Part shown: positions 1 to 7,574 of the stretch, one piece after another | Layout of the letters: each line of letters begins with the position of its first letter | How positions within the stretch are numbered: position 1 is the stretch's first letter | From: an uncultured Moraxella sp. | GTDB taxonomy: Bacteria; Pseudomonadota; Gammaproteobacteria; Pseudomonadales; Moraxellaceae | Direction of reading: 5' to 3' | Assembly: GCA_937975585.1 (NCBI GenBank) | Contig: CALJUC010000290.1 | Location: 1-45,212, forward strand | DNA: 45,212 nt | Translations under genes and position numbers: made by a program | Notes under the pieces: generated by a model | Databases searched by the model: none | Told to the model about the DNA's origin: nothing | The model's input: the letters and a program-made list of their open reading frames with translations, nothing else

Positions 1-1
1 T

Positions 2-586
2 GACAAAGTATCTGGTACTATCAAATCAATCACTGACTTCGGTATCTTTATCGGTCTAGAAGGTGGTATTGATGGTCTAGTTCACTTATCAGACCTTTCT
101 TGGACTGAAAGCGGTGAAGAAGCGATTCGTAACTACAATAAAGGTGATACCGTTGAAGCGGTCATCTTGTCTGTAGATGCAGAAGCTAACCGTATCAGCT
201 TAAGTATCAAACAACTTAACAGCGACCCATTCAACGAATACCTAGTTGCTAACGACCGTGGTGCGGTAGTAAAAGGTACAGTAACTGAAGTTGACGCTAA
301 AGGCGCTAAAGTTAAACTAGCTGATGACGTTGAAGGCTACCTACGCGCTTCAGAAATCCAACAAGACAAAGTTGATGATGCATCAACTGTGTTGAACGTG
401 GGTGACGAAGTAGAAGCTAAGATTGTTGGCGTTGACCGTAAAACTCGCGGTATCAACCTATCAATCAAAGCAAAAGACGAAGCTGAACAACGTGATGCGA
501 TCAAAGCATTAAGCGCAAACACTGCGGCTGATGCACAACCAAAAACTATTGGTGACTTGATCAAAGAACAACAACAAATGCAATAA
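2..586 (+). CDS. rpsA: 30S ribosomal protein S1, 3' part (5' end outside window)
   Basis: This is the C-terminal 194 codons of ribosomal protein S1, which binds mRNA on the 30S subunit and helps initiate translation. The frame is open from the first bases of the window. It shows two S1 (OB-fold) repeats: one with the typical GTIKSITDFGIFIGL opening at the window edge, and one starting near base 270 (VKGTVTEVDAKGAKV). Each ends in the family's ISLSIK or INLSIK strand. The internal TTG at 167 is not the start. The gene lies upstream of ihfB, as in E. coli, and ends in a strong hairpin terminator. The 5' part cannot be judged. Confidence 0.96.
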   Translation, partial: DKVSGTIKSITDFGIFIGLEGGIDGLVHLSDLSWTESGEEAIRNYNKGDTVEAVILSVDAEANRISLSIKQLNSDPFNEYLVANDRGAVVKGTVTEVDAKGAKVKLADDVEGYLRASEIQQDKVDDASTVLNVGDEVEAKIVGVDRKTRGINLSIKAKDEAEQRDAIKALSANTAADAQPKTIGDLIKEQQQMQ

Positions 587-617
587 TACTGCATTTAGCG
601 TTAGTTAACATTCAATA

Positions 618-647
618 AAAAAAGCAACCTTCGGGTTGCTTTTTTTA
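618..647 (+). terminator. Intrinsic terminator of rpsA
   Basis: A 7-bp GC-rich stem AGCAACC/GGTTGCT closes a TTCG tetraloop and is followed by a run of T. It lies 31 bases after the rpsA stop codon. The upstream A-run makes it potentially bidirectional, but there is no opposing gene. Confidence 0.93.
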
Positions 648-703
648 TCGCTATAAAGCAATAAAAACTCGACAATATATGGATATATTTTAGATAATCT
701 ATT

Positions 704-716
704 TAAGGTATTGATT
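704..716 (-). promoter_or_regulatory. Candidate IHF binding site upstream of ihfB
   Basis: TAAGGTATTGATT is an exact 13/13 match to the reverse complement of the IHF consensus WATCAANNNNTTR. It is embedded in AT-rich DNA about 100 bp upstream of the ihfB -10 element. Autoregulation by IHF is known in enterobacteria; binding here is inferred. Confidence 0.45.
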
Positions 717-790
717 TAACTTTAATAACTAAATTTTAGTATTGGCTATATTTACAAAAAAAGTTGTCATCTAACTATAAAATATAGAAA

Positions 791-803
791 AATCACTTCC
801 TTA
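791..803 (+). promoter_or_regulatory. Second, weaker candidate IHF site over the ihfB -35 region
   Basis: AATCACTTCCTTA matches WATCAANNNNTTR at all but one specified position (C for the second A). It sits where a -35 element would be expected for the promoter at 815-823, so occupancy would be repressive. This is suggestive only. Confidence 0.28.
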
Positions 804-814
804 AGCCTACCTTT

Positions 815-823
815 TGTTATAAT
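815..823 (+). promoter_or_regulatory. Extended -10 promoter of ihfB
   Basis: TGTTATAAT is a perfect TATAAT preceded by TG with one spacer base, the extended -10 arrangement that tolerates a poor -35. No good -35 hexamer is present 16-18 bp upstream. Predicted transcription starts near 830, giving a leader of about 160 nt. Confidence 0.6.
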
Positions 824-988
824 ATGCGAATAAAAGTAATATTATGTAATTTTTAGTTAAGATAACCTAGAGATTAGCAGCGAAATCGGCGTATAACCGG
901 TAGCTGTGTAAAACGAAGTCGACTTTTATTTGTTTAGGATACTTTAAAAGTTTACGATTAATCTGACTGAAACTCATGCCGAGGTATC

Positions 989-1285
989 ATGGAAAAAGTA
1001 TTGAACAAATCTGATTTGATTACAAGATTGTCTGGCGAGTGTGAAGGATTACCAGAAAAAACAGTCGAGGAAGCCACGAAACAAATCATTGACTTGATGA
1101 TTAACACCTTGGCGCAAGACGGTCGAGTCGAGGTACGAGGATTTGGTAGCTTTAGTTTACATCACCGTGAACCACGACAAGCACGTAACCCAAAAACCGG
1201 CGAAAAAGTGGATGTCCAAGCGACTGCAATTCCGCACTTTAAGCCAGGCAAAGCCTTGCGCGAGGCAGTTAATCGTCGCCGTTAA
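989..1285 (+). CDS. ihfB: Integration host factor subunit beta
   Basis: Beta subunit of the heterodimeric nucleoid protein IHF, which bends DNA sharply and acts in recombination, replication and transcription. The 98-residue length matches the family, and the protein has the HU/IHF fold throughout. The helical body is followed by GRVEVRGFGSFSL and the DNA-intercalating arm RNPKTGEKV, then the C-terminal helix FKPGKALREAVNRR. The ATG is preceded by GAGGT at a workable distance. Its position after rpsA is the usual one for ihfB rather than ihfA or hup. Two IHF-like sites upstream suggest autoregulation. Confidence 0.95.
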   Translation: MEKVLNKSDLITRLSGECEGLPEKTVEEATKQIIDLMINTLAQDGRVEVRGFGSFSLHHREPRQARNPKTGEKVDVQATAIPHFKPGKALREAVNRRR

Positions 1286-1310
1286 TTAACCTATAAGTGA
1301 CAAAACAACC

Positions 1311-1345
1311 AAAAAAGGGTGGACAAAAAATCCGCCCTTTTTTTT
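1311..1345 (+). terminator. Intrinsic terminator of ihfB
   Basis: The stem GGGTGGA/TCCGCCC, extended by A/T pairs on both sides, encloses an A-rich loop and is followed by at least eight T. It begins 26 bases after the ihfB stop. A TATAAT at 1356-1361 just beyond it could serve lapA, but no -35 is visible. Confidence 0.92.
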
Positions 1346-1393
1346 ATAAAAACCGTATAATAACCAACAATCATACTTATAGGAGTCCAACGT

Positions 1394-1765
1394 ATGCGTT
1401 ATCTTGTTGCAATTTTATTGTTCGTGGTATTCGCTTATTCATTGATGTTGGTCATCGTTAATAACCAACAGGTCGATGTGAACTTGTTGTTTAGTCAAGT
1501 GCCACAGATGAATTTGGGATTGTTGTTAATTATTTGTATCGTACTTGGCGTGATTGCCGGTATCCTATTGGCACTGATGCTATTTCGTGTATTACAAATG
1601 AAGCTTGATAATCAGCGCTTAAATAAAGAGTTGAACCAAACTCGCGATAAACTTATGCAAACGCAGCACCAGTTAGAGCAGTACTTAACGCAGCAAAAAG
1701 CCGCGCAGCAATCAGTCGATGGGTTAAAGCCTCAAGAAAATAGCGCATTACCGCCGATTCGATAA
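1394..1765 (+). CDS. lapA: LapA-family inner membrane protein (DUF1049)
   Basis: Small inner membrane protein of the LapA/YciS family, associated in enterobacteria with LPS assembly and control of LpxC turnover. It has two hydrophobic helices at about residues 3-22 and 41-65, joined by a short segment with the family motif VNNQQVDVNLLF. A charged, Gln-rich cytoplasmic coiled-coil tail follows (about 66-123). The ATG has a good AGGAG site at the preceding bases. Its partner gene lapB normally follows lapA, but here pyrF comes next after 118 bp. Confidence 0.85.
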   Translation: MRYLVAILLFVVFAYSLMLVIVNNQQVDVNLLFSQVPQMNLGLLLIICIVLGVIAGILLALMLFRVLQMKLDNQRLNKELNQTRDKLMQTQHQLEQYLTQQKAAQQSVDGLKPQENSALPPIR

Positions 1766-1883
1766 ACCGATGCGTAAAAGAATGGGGGAAGTAATGAGTA
1801 AGGGTTTGGGGCTTACGACTTCCCGTATTGTATTAAGAAATTTTTGTAATTGGTAAATAACATCAAAGTAATAGGGCAACGAT

Positions 1884-2585
1884 ATGGCAAATTTGGTCAG
1901 CTCACCGATTATTGTGGCACTCGATAATATGGACCAATACCAGGCGCTCAGCTTGGCAGATAATTTGGATCCTACATTATGTCGTTTGAAGGTAGGCAAA
2001 GAATTATTTACCAAATATGGTAGTGAGTTGGTCAAGTCATTACATCAACGTAACTTTGATGTATTCTTGGATTTAAAGTTCCACGATATTCCTAATACCA
2101 CGGCACAAGCTGTCTTAGCAGCCGCTGATATGGGCGTTTGGATGGTCAATGTACATGCTAGTAGTGGCCGTACTGCCATGCAAACCGTCAAACAGCGTTT
2201 AACCGATGCCAACTATAATACCCTGGTCATTGCTGTAACGGTCTTAACATCAATGAGTCAGCAAGATTTGGCAGAAATTGGTATCACTGACAGTGTGGAA
2301 AATCATGTTAAGCGCTTGGCGCAATTGACACAAGCCTCAGGGTTAGATGGCGTGGTGTGTTCAGCACAAGAAGCAAGCGTGTTGAAGCAATTATGCGGTA
2401 AGGACTTTCTGTTGGTGACCCCAGGTATTCGCTTGCCTGAAGATGCCAGCAATGACCAAACGCGTATCTGTACGCCACAGCAAGCAATGGCCAATGGCTC
2501 AGACTATTTGGTAATTGGTCGTTCTATTACCGCAAGTAGTAATCCAACGGCGAAACTTGAACAGATTTTAGCGACATTAGGGTAG
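1884..2585 (+). CDS. pyrF: Orotidine 5'-phosphate decarboxylase
   Basis: Catalyses decarboxylation of orotidine monophosphate to UMP, the last step of de novo pyrimidine synthesis, in the cytoplasm. The TIM-barrel signature LDLKFHDIPNTT supplies the catalytic Asp63-Lys65-Asp68 network. The phosphate-binding end shows LLVTPGIRLP and YLVIGRSIT near the C-terminus. The length of 233 residues is normal for the short bacterial form. The start gives the standard N-terminus SPIIVALD. The ribosome-binding site is weak. It is co-oriented with lapA and probably read with it. Confidence 0.95.
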   Translation: MANLVSSPIIVALDNMDQYQALSLADNLDPTLCRLKVGKELFTKYGSELVKSLHQRNFDVFLDLKFHDIPNTTAQAVLAAADMGVWMVNVHASSGRTAMQTVKQRLTDANYNTLVIAVTVLTSMSQQDLAEIGITDSVENHVKRLAQLTQASGLDGVVCSAQEASVLKQLCGKDFLLVTPGIRLPEDASNDQTRICTPQQAMANGSDYLVIGRSITASSNPTAKLEQILATLG

Positions 2586-2673
2586 TAGTAAATACTGGTG
2601 GTCAAACGCTAGCCAGCCGTTTTGATCACATCCTTATAGCAACGTCCAACAAAAAACATAAAAGATAACCTGA

Positions 2674-3399
2674 ATGATGAAACGACATATTGCGCCTGCA
2701 CCGGCTCATTTGCCCGATAGTATGATGGATTCTGTTAAGTTGTTGCCAAAATCCGAGCGTTTGATTTTATTTACCCGACACTCTTTACGGCAGCGTTCGG
2801 ATAAGAATGGTTTTGCTAGCTTTGATTTACCACTCACCCCAAACGGTCGCGTTTTAGCCACGGCATGGGGACGGTGGCTTGCGACCAATCTAAACTATTC
2901 GATGGATGTGGATAGTATCAGTAGCCCCATTCAACGTTGTATTGATACCGCTATATTAATGCAAGAGGGTGCAGGGATTGCACGCAGTGTTTCTCACCAA
3001 TCACTGTTAGTAGAGCCGGGTAGTTTGGTCGTTGACCCCAGTGAGGCGGGTCAAATTTTTCGAGATATCGGTGCGTTAAATTTTATTAATCGGTTTTTGG
3101 CAAGTGACTTGGTAGGGACTAAATTACCGCATCAAGGTGGGTTAGATTTACTACAGTTATTTTATGAGCACCAACCAGCGCATGGACATTTATTATTGGC
3201 GGTCAGTCATGATACGTTACTGTCGGCATTTTTGGCGGTGATGATGGGTGTGCCAGAGATTGATTGGAATGATTGGCCAAAAATGATGGAAGGGGTGTTT
3301 TTGTGGTTTGATGATAAGCCATTTGAACAAGCCAAAGTGCATTTTATTTGGCGTGGTCAACAGTACGAGCGACCATTAGTTCATTTGATACACGCGTAA
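2674..3399 (+). CDS. Histidine phosphatase superfamily protein
   Basis: A protein of the phosphoglycerate mutase/acid phosphatase superfamily with unknown substrate. Visible catalytic elements are LFTRHSLRQ (Arg35, the phospho-accepting His36, Arg39), SSPIQRCIDTA with Arg88, and AVSHDTLL with His179-Asp180. The RHxxR...HD pattern resembles branch 2 (acid phosphatase-like) more than branch 1 mutases. No signal peptide is evident, so it is likely cytoplasmic. Start choice is between adjacent ATG codons at 2674 and 2677. It follows pyrF by 88 bp and ends before a strong terminator. Confidence 0.75.
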   Translation: MMKRHIAPAPAHLPDSMMDSVKLLPKSERLILFTRHSLRQRSDKNGFASFDLPLTPNGRVLATAWGRWLATNLNYSMDVDSISSPIQRCIDTAILMQEGAGIARSVSHQSLLVEPGSLVVDPSEAGQIFRDIGALNFINRFLASDLVGTKLPHQGGLDLLQLFYEHQPAHGHLLLAVSHDTLLSAFLAVMMGVPEIDWNDWPKMMEGVFLWFDDKPFEQAKVHFIWRGQQYERPLVHLIHA

Positions 3400-3422
3400 C
3401 TTATGAATTAAACGATGAATCG

Positions 3423-3446
3423 AGCGGCTTTGAAAGCCGCTTTTTT
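3423..3446 (+). terminator. Terminator of the histidine phosphatase gene
   Basis: The stem AGCGGCTT/AAGCCGCT has a 3-base loop followed by six T. It serves the plus-strand gene ending at 3399. Confidence 0.9.
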
Positions 3447-3462
3447 ATCTTTTTAGGGTAAT

Positions 3463-3494
3463 AAAAAAGGTTGGTACTGATACCAACCTTTTTT
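3463..3494 (-). terminator. Bidirectional terminator of the desaturase gene
   Basis: A perfect 14-bp inverted repeat, AAAAAAGGTTGGTA and its complement around a CTGA loop, with A/T tracts on both sides. It lies directly beyond the minus-strand desaturase stop and can stop transcription from either side. Together with the hairpin at 3423-3446 it insulates the two convergent genes. Confidence 0.92.
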
Positions 3495-3521
3495 TGAGCA
3501 ACCATTCTTTGACTAACTGTA

Positions 3522-4706
3522 TTAAGCGTGTTTACCTTTGCCGTTTAGCTGAGATAGCACTTGTTCAAGTTGGTCACTGTGATGATGCAGTTTTTTCTCA
3601 ATTTGGGCAAACTGATCTTTCAATTTTTCATCGACTTCATTCAAACGTTGGGCAAATTCAGTCTTTTTCATTTCAATGGCTTTGGTTTTTAACGCTTGCC
3701 ATTCAGCGATGGTTTGACTAAAGGCTTGTTGTTCATTGCTAACGCGTGCTTTAATCGCCTCAATATTCGCAGGAACTTGGCTACCAAATCCATCAAGTTT
3801 ACGCTCTGCATGTTTAAATTGCATTTCAACTTGTGCATGTTGGATAGTTACATCCGGTACACGTTTTAAATCCCAAGTTAAGCCGATTTTTGACAAACCA
3901 TAGATTAACCATTTGGTTGGGTCATATTGCCACCATTTTACACCGTTACGATAGTCGTATTGGAAGTAGTGGTGATAGTTATGATAGCCTTCACCCCAGG
4001 TAAAAATAGCCAAAATTGGGTTGTCACGCGCGGTATTGCTGTCAGTATACGGACGGGTACCAAACATATGACACAATGAGTTAATAAAGAAAGTAAAGTG
4101 ATGGCTTAATACCAAACGTAATAGGCCCGCTAGTACCAAAGTACCAACCACATCGCCAACCATCCAACCTGCTAATGCTGGTAAGCCAAAGCTAGCTAAA
4201 ATTACCCATAAGCTATAATACTTATGCTGCGCGACCAAGACGGGGTCTGCTTTTAAGTCTGGAATATTTTTGTAGTCGAAACGACCACTTGGGTAGTTGC
4301 GTAACATCCAACCGATGTGTGAGAACCAAAAACCACGTCGTGCTGAGTATGGGTCTTGGATTTCATCATCAACATGACGATGGTGTACACGGTGACCACT
4401 ACACCAGTCAAATACCGAACTCTGAACGGCCAATGTACCACCAATCAGCAAAAACCATTTTACAATCGGATGTGCTTGGTAGGTACGGTGTGCCCATAGA
4501 CGATGGTAACCGGCAGTAATACTTAAACCATTCCACGCCATAAAGAAAGCAAATACTGCCCATACTTGCCAACTGACTGTGTGGGTCCACAAATAATATG
4601 GCACAATCAACAATGCCAAAATCGGGGTGCTGATCAATACGATAGCAGGTACCCAGTTAATCGGGGCATTATCAAAAGAGGTATTGCTAGAAGATTGCTC
4701 AGTCAT
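3522..4706 (-). CDS. Acyl-CoA/acyl-lipid delta-9-type fatty acid desaturase
   Basis: Integral-membrane di-iron desaturase that introduces a cis double bond into saturated acyl chains, adjusting membrane fluidity. The three histidine boxes are intact: HRLWAH at residues 68-73, HRVHH at 105-109 and HNYHH at 242-246. Hydrophobic segments lie at about 18-40, 46-66, 82-97 and 165-200. After about residue 290 there is a charged, Lys/Glu/Gln-rich tail of roughly 100 residues with heptad-like spacing, absent from the core enzyme and probably a coiled coil. Exact acyl carrier and regiospecificity cannot be read from sequence. It has its own promoter (4780-4808) and terminator. Confidence 0.9.
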   Translation of the reverse strand: MTEQSSSNTSFDNAPINWVPAIVLISTPILALLIVPYYLWTHTVSWQVWAVFAFFMAWNGLSITAGYHRLWAHRTYQAHPIVKWFLLIGGTLAVQSSVFDWCSGHRVHHRHVDDEIQDPYSARRGFWFSHIGWMLRNYPSGRFDYKNIPDLKADPVLVAQHKYYSLWVILASFGLPALAGWMVGDVVGTLVLAGLLRLVLSHHFTFFINSLCHMFGTRPYTDSNTARDNPILAIFTWGEGYHNYHHYFQYDYRNGVKWWQYDPTKWLIYGLSKIGLTWDLKRVPDVTIQHAQVEMQFKHAERKLDGFGSQVPANIEAIKARVSNEQQAFSQTIAEWQALKTKAIEMKKTEFAQRLNEVDEKLKDQFAQIEKKLHHHSDQLEQVLSQLNGKGKHA

Positions 4707-4779
4707 AAACTTGTCCTACAAAATAACTGCGAGCGAATGATGGAATGATCCATCGTTGACCTACCAAGGTAGTAAGTAT

Positions 4780-4808
4780 ATTGTAGCGGAAATTTGCGTT
4801 AAAGTGAA
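4780..4808 (-). promoter_or_regulatory. Promoter of the desaturase gene
   Basis: On the minus strand, TTCACT (-35, 4/6) is separated by 17 bp from TACAAT (-10, 5/6). Predicted start is near 4773, giving a leader of about 65 nt. A small inverted repeat CTACC-AA-GGTAG at 4761-4772 overlaps the predicted start and could be an operator; no regulator can be assigned. Confidence 0.5.
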
Positions 4809-4984
4809 CACTTATACACTGAAATTTCTCTACTGTTTAGTCGCTTAATTTGCCTTGTGTTTTTTTTAAATAACCATTTAGCATAATGCATACCATCGCA
4901 ATATATTAATAAATATGAAGGTTAATGGATAACTTCTCAATAACTTAGAGAAAATGTTTGTTAAAGTTAAAATTACAAAACAGT

Positions 4985-6628
4985 TTAGACAGGTTGATAT
5001 AGGGTGGGAATTGGGCAAATGATGCGAAAGCAGGTATTTGGGTGCTGTGGTATATATTGCAGATTGGCATAATTGGCTTGGCAAAAGGCTAATGACAAAT
5101 AAAGTCCTAATCCTGTACCTTGATGATCAGTGGTAAAAAATGGATCAAATAAAGAGGGTATATACTCAGGTAGTACACCCGTTCCGTTATCAATCACATC
5201 GATATGAACGAATTGATTCGTTGTTGTCACTTCAATGGTTATGGCAGGAGTAGGGTTAACTTTGGCAGCAAAGCGCATGCCATTATTAATTAAATTAATT
5301 AATACCTGCTCAAGCTGATGTTTGTCAAATAAAATACTACTAGGGCTTACGCAAGTTAAAGTGACAGTCTGATTGGCAAAGTGTTCATCGATAAAAGTAG
5401 GTAGCCAAGTTTTTAGTCGAATGAGTACACGTTCTGGTTTTTGTTGGCGTGATAAGCTTAAGACATCTTCAATAATTTGGTTAACACGCTGGGTCTGTTT
5501 AAAAATCATTTCATACAGTATGCCATCATCATCAGTCAGATGGCTATTCGCGTCTTTGGTGTCTTCAATCAGTAGTTGGCTGGCTTGGCTAATAGCCGCC
5601 AATGGGTTACGAATTTCATGGGCAATACTTGCCGTTAATTGACCCAATGCAGCAAGTTTGAGTTGTTGCGCTTGGCTTTGTTCACGCTGTAAGTCTTCTA
5701 CTAAGACTAGGGTATGACCATTACCTAATTGACTGGTTCGTAGCCGAAAATCAATATAGCCACTATAATCGTTGCTCTCATCGCTGGCAGCATGAGCATC
5801 GTAATTATCTAGGCGAAAAATCGTTGCGTTTTCTGCATGGGTAATAATCGGGGTTAAGGCTTTGGCTAGGGTAGGCGATAGTACAGGTAAAAAATAATTA
5901 TCAGGTTGTTTGGGAAGTTGTAGTTGGGCAATCGCGGTATCATTGGCAATCAAAATTTCCAAGCGATGGGATACAACCAATACGCCTTGTTCGATGATTT
6001 GTACGATTTTTTCATTGATAGCATTGAGCGCGTTAACTTCAGCTGTTTGGCGCTGTGACAGTTCTTCAACTTGGGTCAGTCGTTTGGCGATGGAGTGGCT
6101 TAAATACGCCACGCCAATAAAGCTAACGGCCATTAAACCAACGTTGTTTAACAAGATATAACTCACATCATGTTTTAACGTCTTAATAAATTGTTGGTAA
6201 ATCACCAAAATAATCGCAAATAGGGTAATCAATATCGCTTGTTTGCTGCGTAACAGCATAAATGATGCAGCTACCGTCACTAAAAATAGCAAGATTACCT
6301 GTAGGTCTGTGCCACCACTAAAATATAACATCATGGTTAACACAATCATATCGAGGGCAAGACCGGTCATCGCCAACGACTTTCTAGGATAAAAATAATA
6401 ACCAATTAGCAAGCCAATACTAATCAAAAAATAGCCAATAGTAGGTACCAGATTGATAAGCAGTAAATAATCTTTATCTGTATTGTAGTTAACGAGCAAT
6501 AAAAAATTAATTGAAAATAGCGCGGCAATTAATGTCCGATAAATATTATACACCGTACCAAGCCGCTTGGCCTTATCGATACGGTCAGACTTATTAAAGA
6601 TAGATGAGAAACTTGGGTTGGTTATCAT
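4985..6628 (-). CDS. pilS: PilS-type sensor histidine kinase
   Basis: Membrane sensor kinase resembling PilS, which in Pseudomonas controls pilin transcription with PilR. N-terminal region (about 30-180) has six hydrophobic helices with a YFSGGTDLQ loop as in PilS. A PAS-like segment follows (about 200-310). The HisKA domain has the phospho-acceptor His337 in SIAHEIRNPLAAIS. The ATPase domain shows NLINNGMRF, DNGTGV and GTGLGLYLS. It lies 38 bp downstream of a GacA-like regulator and is co-transcribed with it. No PilR (NtrC-type regulator) is present on either side, which is unusual for PilS. The ligand is unknown; in PilS the membrane domain senses pilin itself. Confidence 0.82.
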   Translation of the reverse strand: MITNPSFSSIFNKSDRIDKAKRLGTVYNIYRTLIAALFSINFLLLVNYNTDKDYLLLINLVPTIGYFLISIGLLIGYYFYPRKSLAMTGLALDMIVLTMMLYFSGGTDLQVILLFLVTVAASFMLLRSKQAILITLFAIILVIYQQFIKTLKHDVSYILLNNVGLMAVSFIGVAYLSHSIAKRLTQVEELSQRQTAEVNALNAINEKIVQIIEQGVLVVSHRLEILIANDTAIAQLQLPKQPDNYFLPVLSPTLAKALTPIITHAENATIFRLDNYDAHAASDESNDYSGYIDFRLRTSQLGNGHTLVLVEDLQREQSQAQQLKLAALGQLTASIAHEIRNPLAAISQASQLLIEDTKDANSHLTDDDGILYEMIFKQTQRVNQIIEDVLSLSRQQKPERVLIRLKTWLPTFIDEHFANQTVTLTCVSPSSILFDKHQLEQVLINLINNGMRFAAKVNPTPAITIEVTTTNQFVHIDVIDNGTGVLPEYIPSLFDPFFTTDHQGTGLGLYLSLAFCQANYANLQYIPQHPNTCFRIICPIPTLYQPV

Positions 6629-6666
6629 GATGGCATTGGCATCAAGTTATCACGAGGTTGAATGAA

Positions 6667-7305
6667 TTATTCAGGTTGGATTAAGCCATGGCGCATGGCT
6701 AAGTGCGTCAGTTTGACGTCACTGTCAATGTTTAACTTTTCAAATATCCGATAGCGATACGTATTGACGGTTTTAACACTGACAAACAAGTTATCAGCGA
6801 TTTGTTGCGGACTTTGGCAATTGACGACCATCATAGCCACTTGCATTTCACGCTCGCTTAATAGGTCAAACGGTGATTCGGATTTTTCTGCCAATAGCAA
6901 ATCGGCTAATTGTTCTGCGACATCAGGGCTAAAGTAACGGCCGCCTTGGTGAACTTTTTTAATCGCTTTAATCATTTCGCTAAAAGGTGTGCCCTTAGTG
7001 ATATAGCCACTGACACCGGCTTTAATGAGCAATGAAGGGTAAGGTTGGCTGACAAGAGAGCTAACGGCCAAGATTTTGGTGTTTTTATCGTTTTGCAGTA
7101 AGCGTTTGGTCACCTCAAGGCCACCAATCGTTGGCATATTAACATCAAGTAAAATCACATCGGGTTTGATGGCTTTTGCCAATTGAATGGCGGTTTCACC
7201 GTTGTCGGCCTCGCCAATGACCTCAATATCTGGGCTGTCGGCTAACATTCGGGTAATGCCCATGCGTACCAAATCATGATCATCGACCACCAATACTTTA
7301 ATCAT
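6667..7305 (-). CDS. NarL/GacA-type response regulator
   Basis: Two-component regulator with an N-terminal receiver domain and a C-terminal LuxR-type helix-turn-helix. The receiver has the acidic pair Asp8-Asp9, phospho-acceptor Asp54 in ILLDVNMPTIGG, and Lys near 104 after AVSS. The HTH runs from LSEREMQVAMMV to SVKTVNTYRYRIFEKLNI (about 145-195). The 212-residue length and HTH match GacA/UvrY, which activate small RNAs that titrate CsrA. A gacA identity is likely but not proven from this window. The start has a strong AAGGGGA site. Cognate partner may be the adjacent PilS-like kinase or a remote GacS. Confidence 0.85.
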   Translation of the reverse strand: MIKVLVVDDHDLVRMGITRMLADSPDIEVIGEADNGETAIQLAKAIKPDVILLDVNMPTIGGLEVTKRLLQNDKNTKILAVSSLVSQPYPSLLIKAGVSGYITKGTPFSEMIKAIKKVHQGGRYFSPDVAEQLADLLLAEKSESPFDLLSEREMQVAMMVVNCQSPQQIADNLFVSVKTVNTYRYRIFEKLNIDSDVKLTHLAMRHGLIQPE

Positions 7306-7491
7306 AGCTTCCCCTTCAAGGTATCAAATACTAAATCACCGCATTGAACTATCTTAGCATACTTTTCTGGTGATTTTTTCATCATTGCTCAAAAGCCTAT
7401 ACGAATGGTAAACAAAATCTTAGCGATAAAAAATCCGAGTAATTTAATCGGTTTTAACAGTCGAAAAATGGCTTAATTGGGATAAAGGCTT

Positions 7492-7497
7492 TATAAT
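7492..7497 (+). promoter_or_regulatory. Candidate -10 element for the queD-tsaE-mutL unit
   Basis: A perfect TATAAT lies 78 bp before the queD-like start. The expected -35 region (7468-7475) is poor, so confidence is limited. The divergent gacA-like gene has a possible extended -10 (TGCTAAGAT on the minus strand, 7351-7359). Confidence 0.35.
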
Positions 7498-7574
7498 AAG
7501 CGCTTGATAAAATTCTGCTATTTTACCAATCATTGTCTTGTCATTTCCCATTCTGCTAAGCTGGTCACACCATT

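Larger units (their letters stand above)
648..988. other. AT-rich regulatory region between rpsA and ihfB
   Basis: This 341-bp stretch has no credible gene. It is very AT-rich in its first 180 bases, carries two candidate IHF sites (704-716 and 791-803) and an extended -10 promoter (815-823). It then gives an untranslated leader of about 160 bases before ihfB. Nothing in the leader matches a riboswitch or RNA element that I recognise. Confidence 0.6.
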
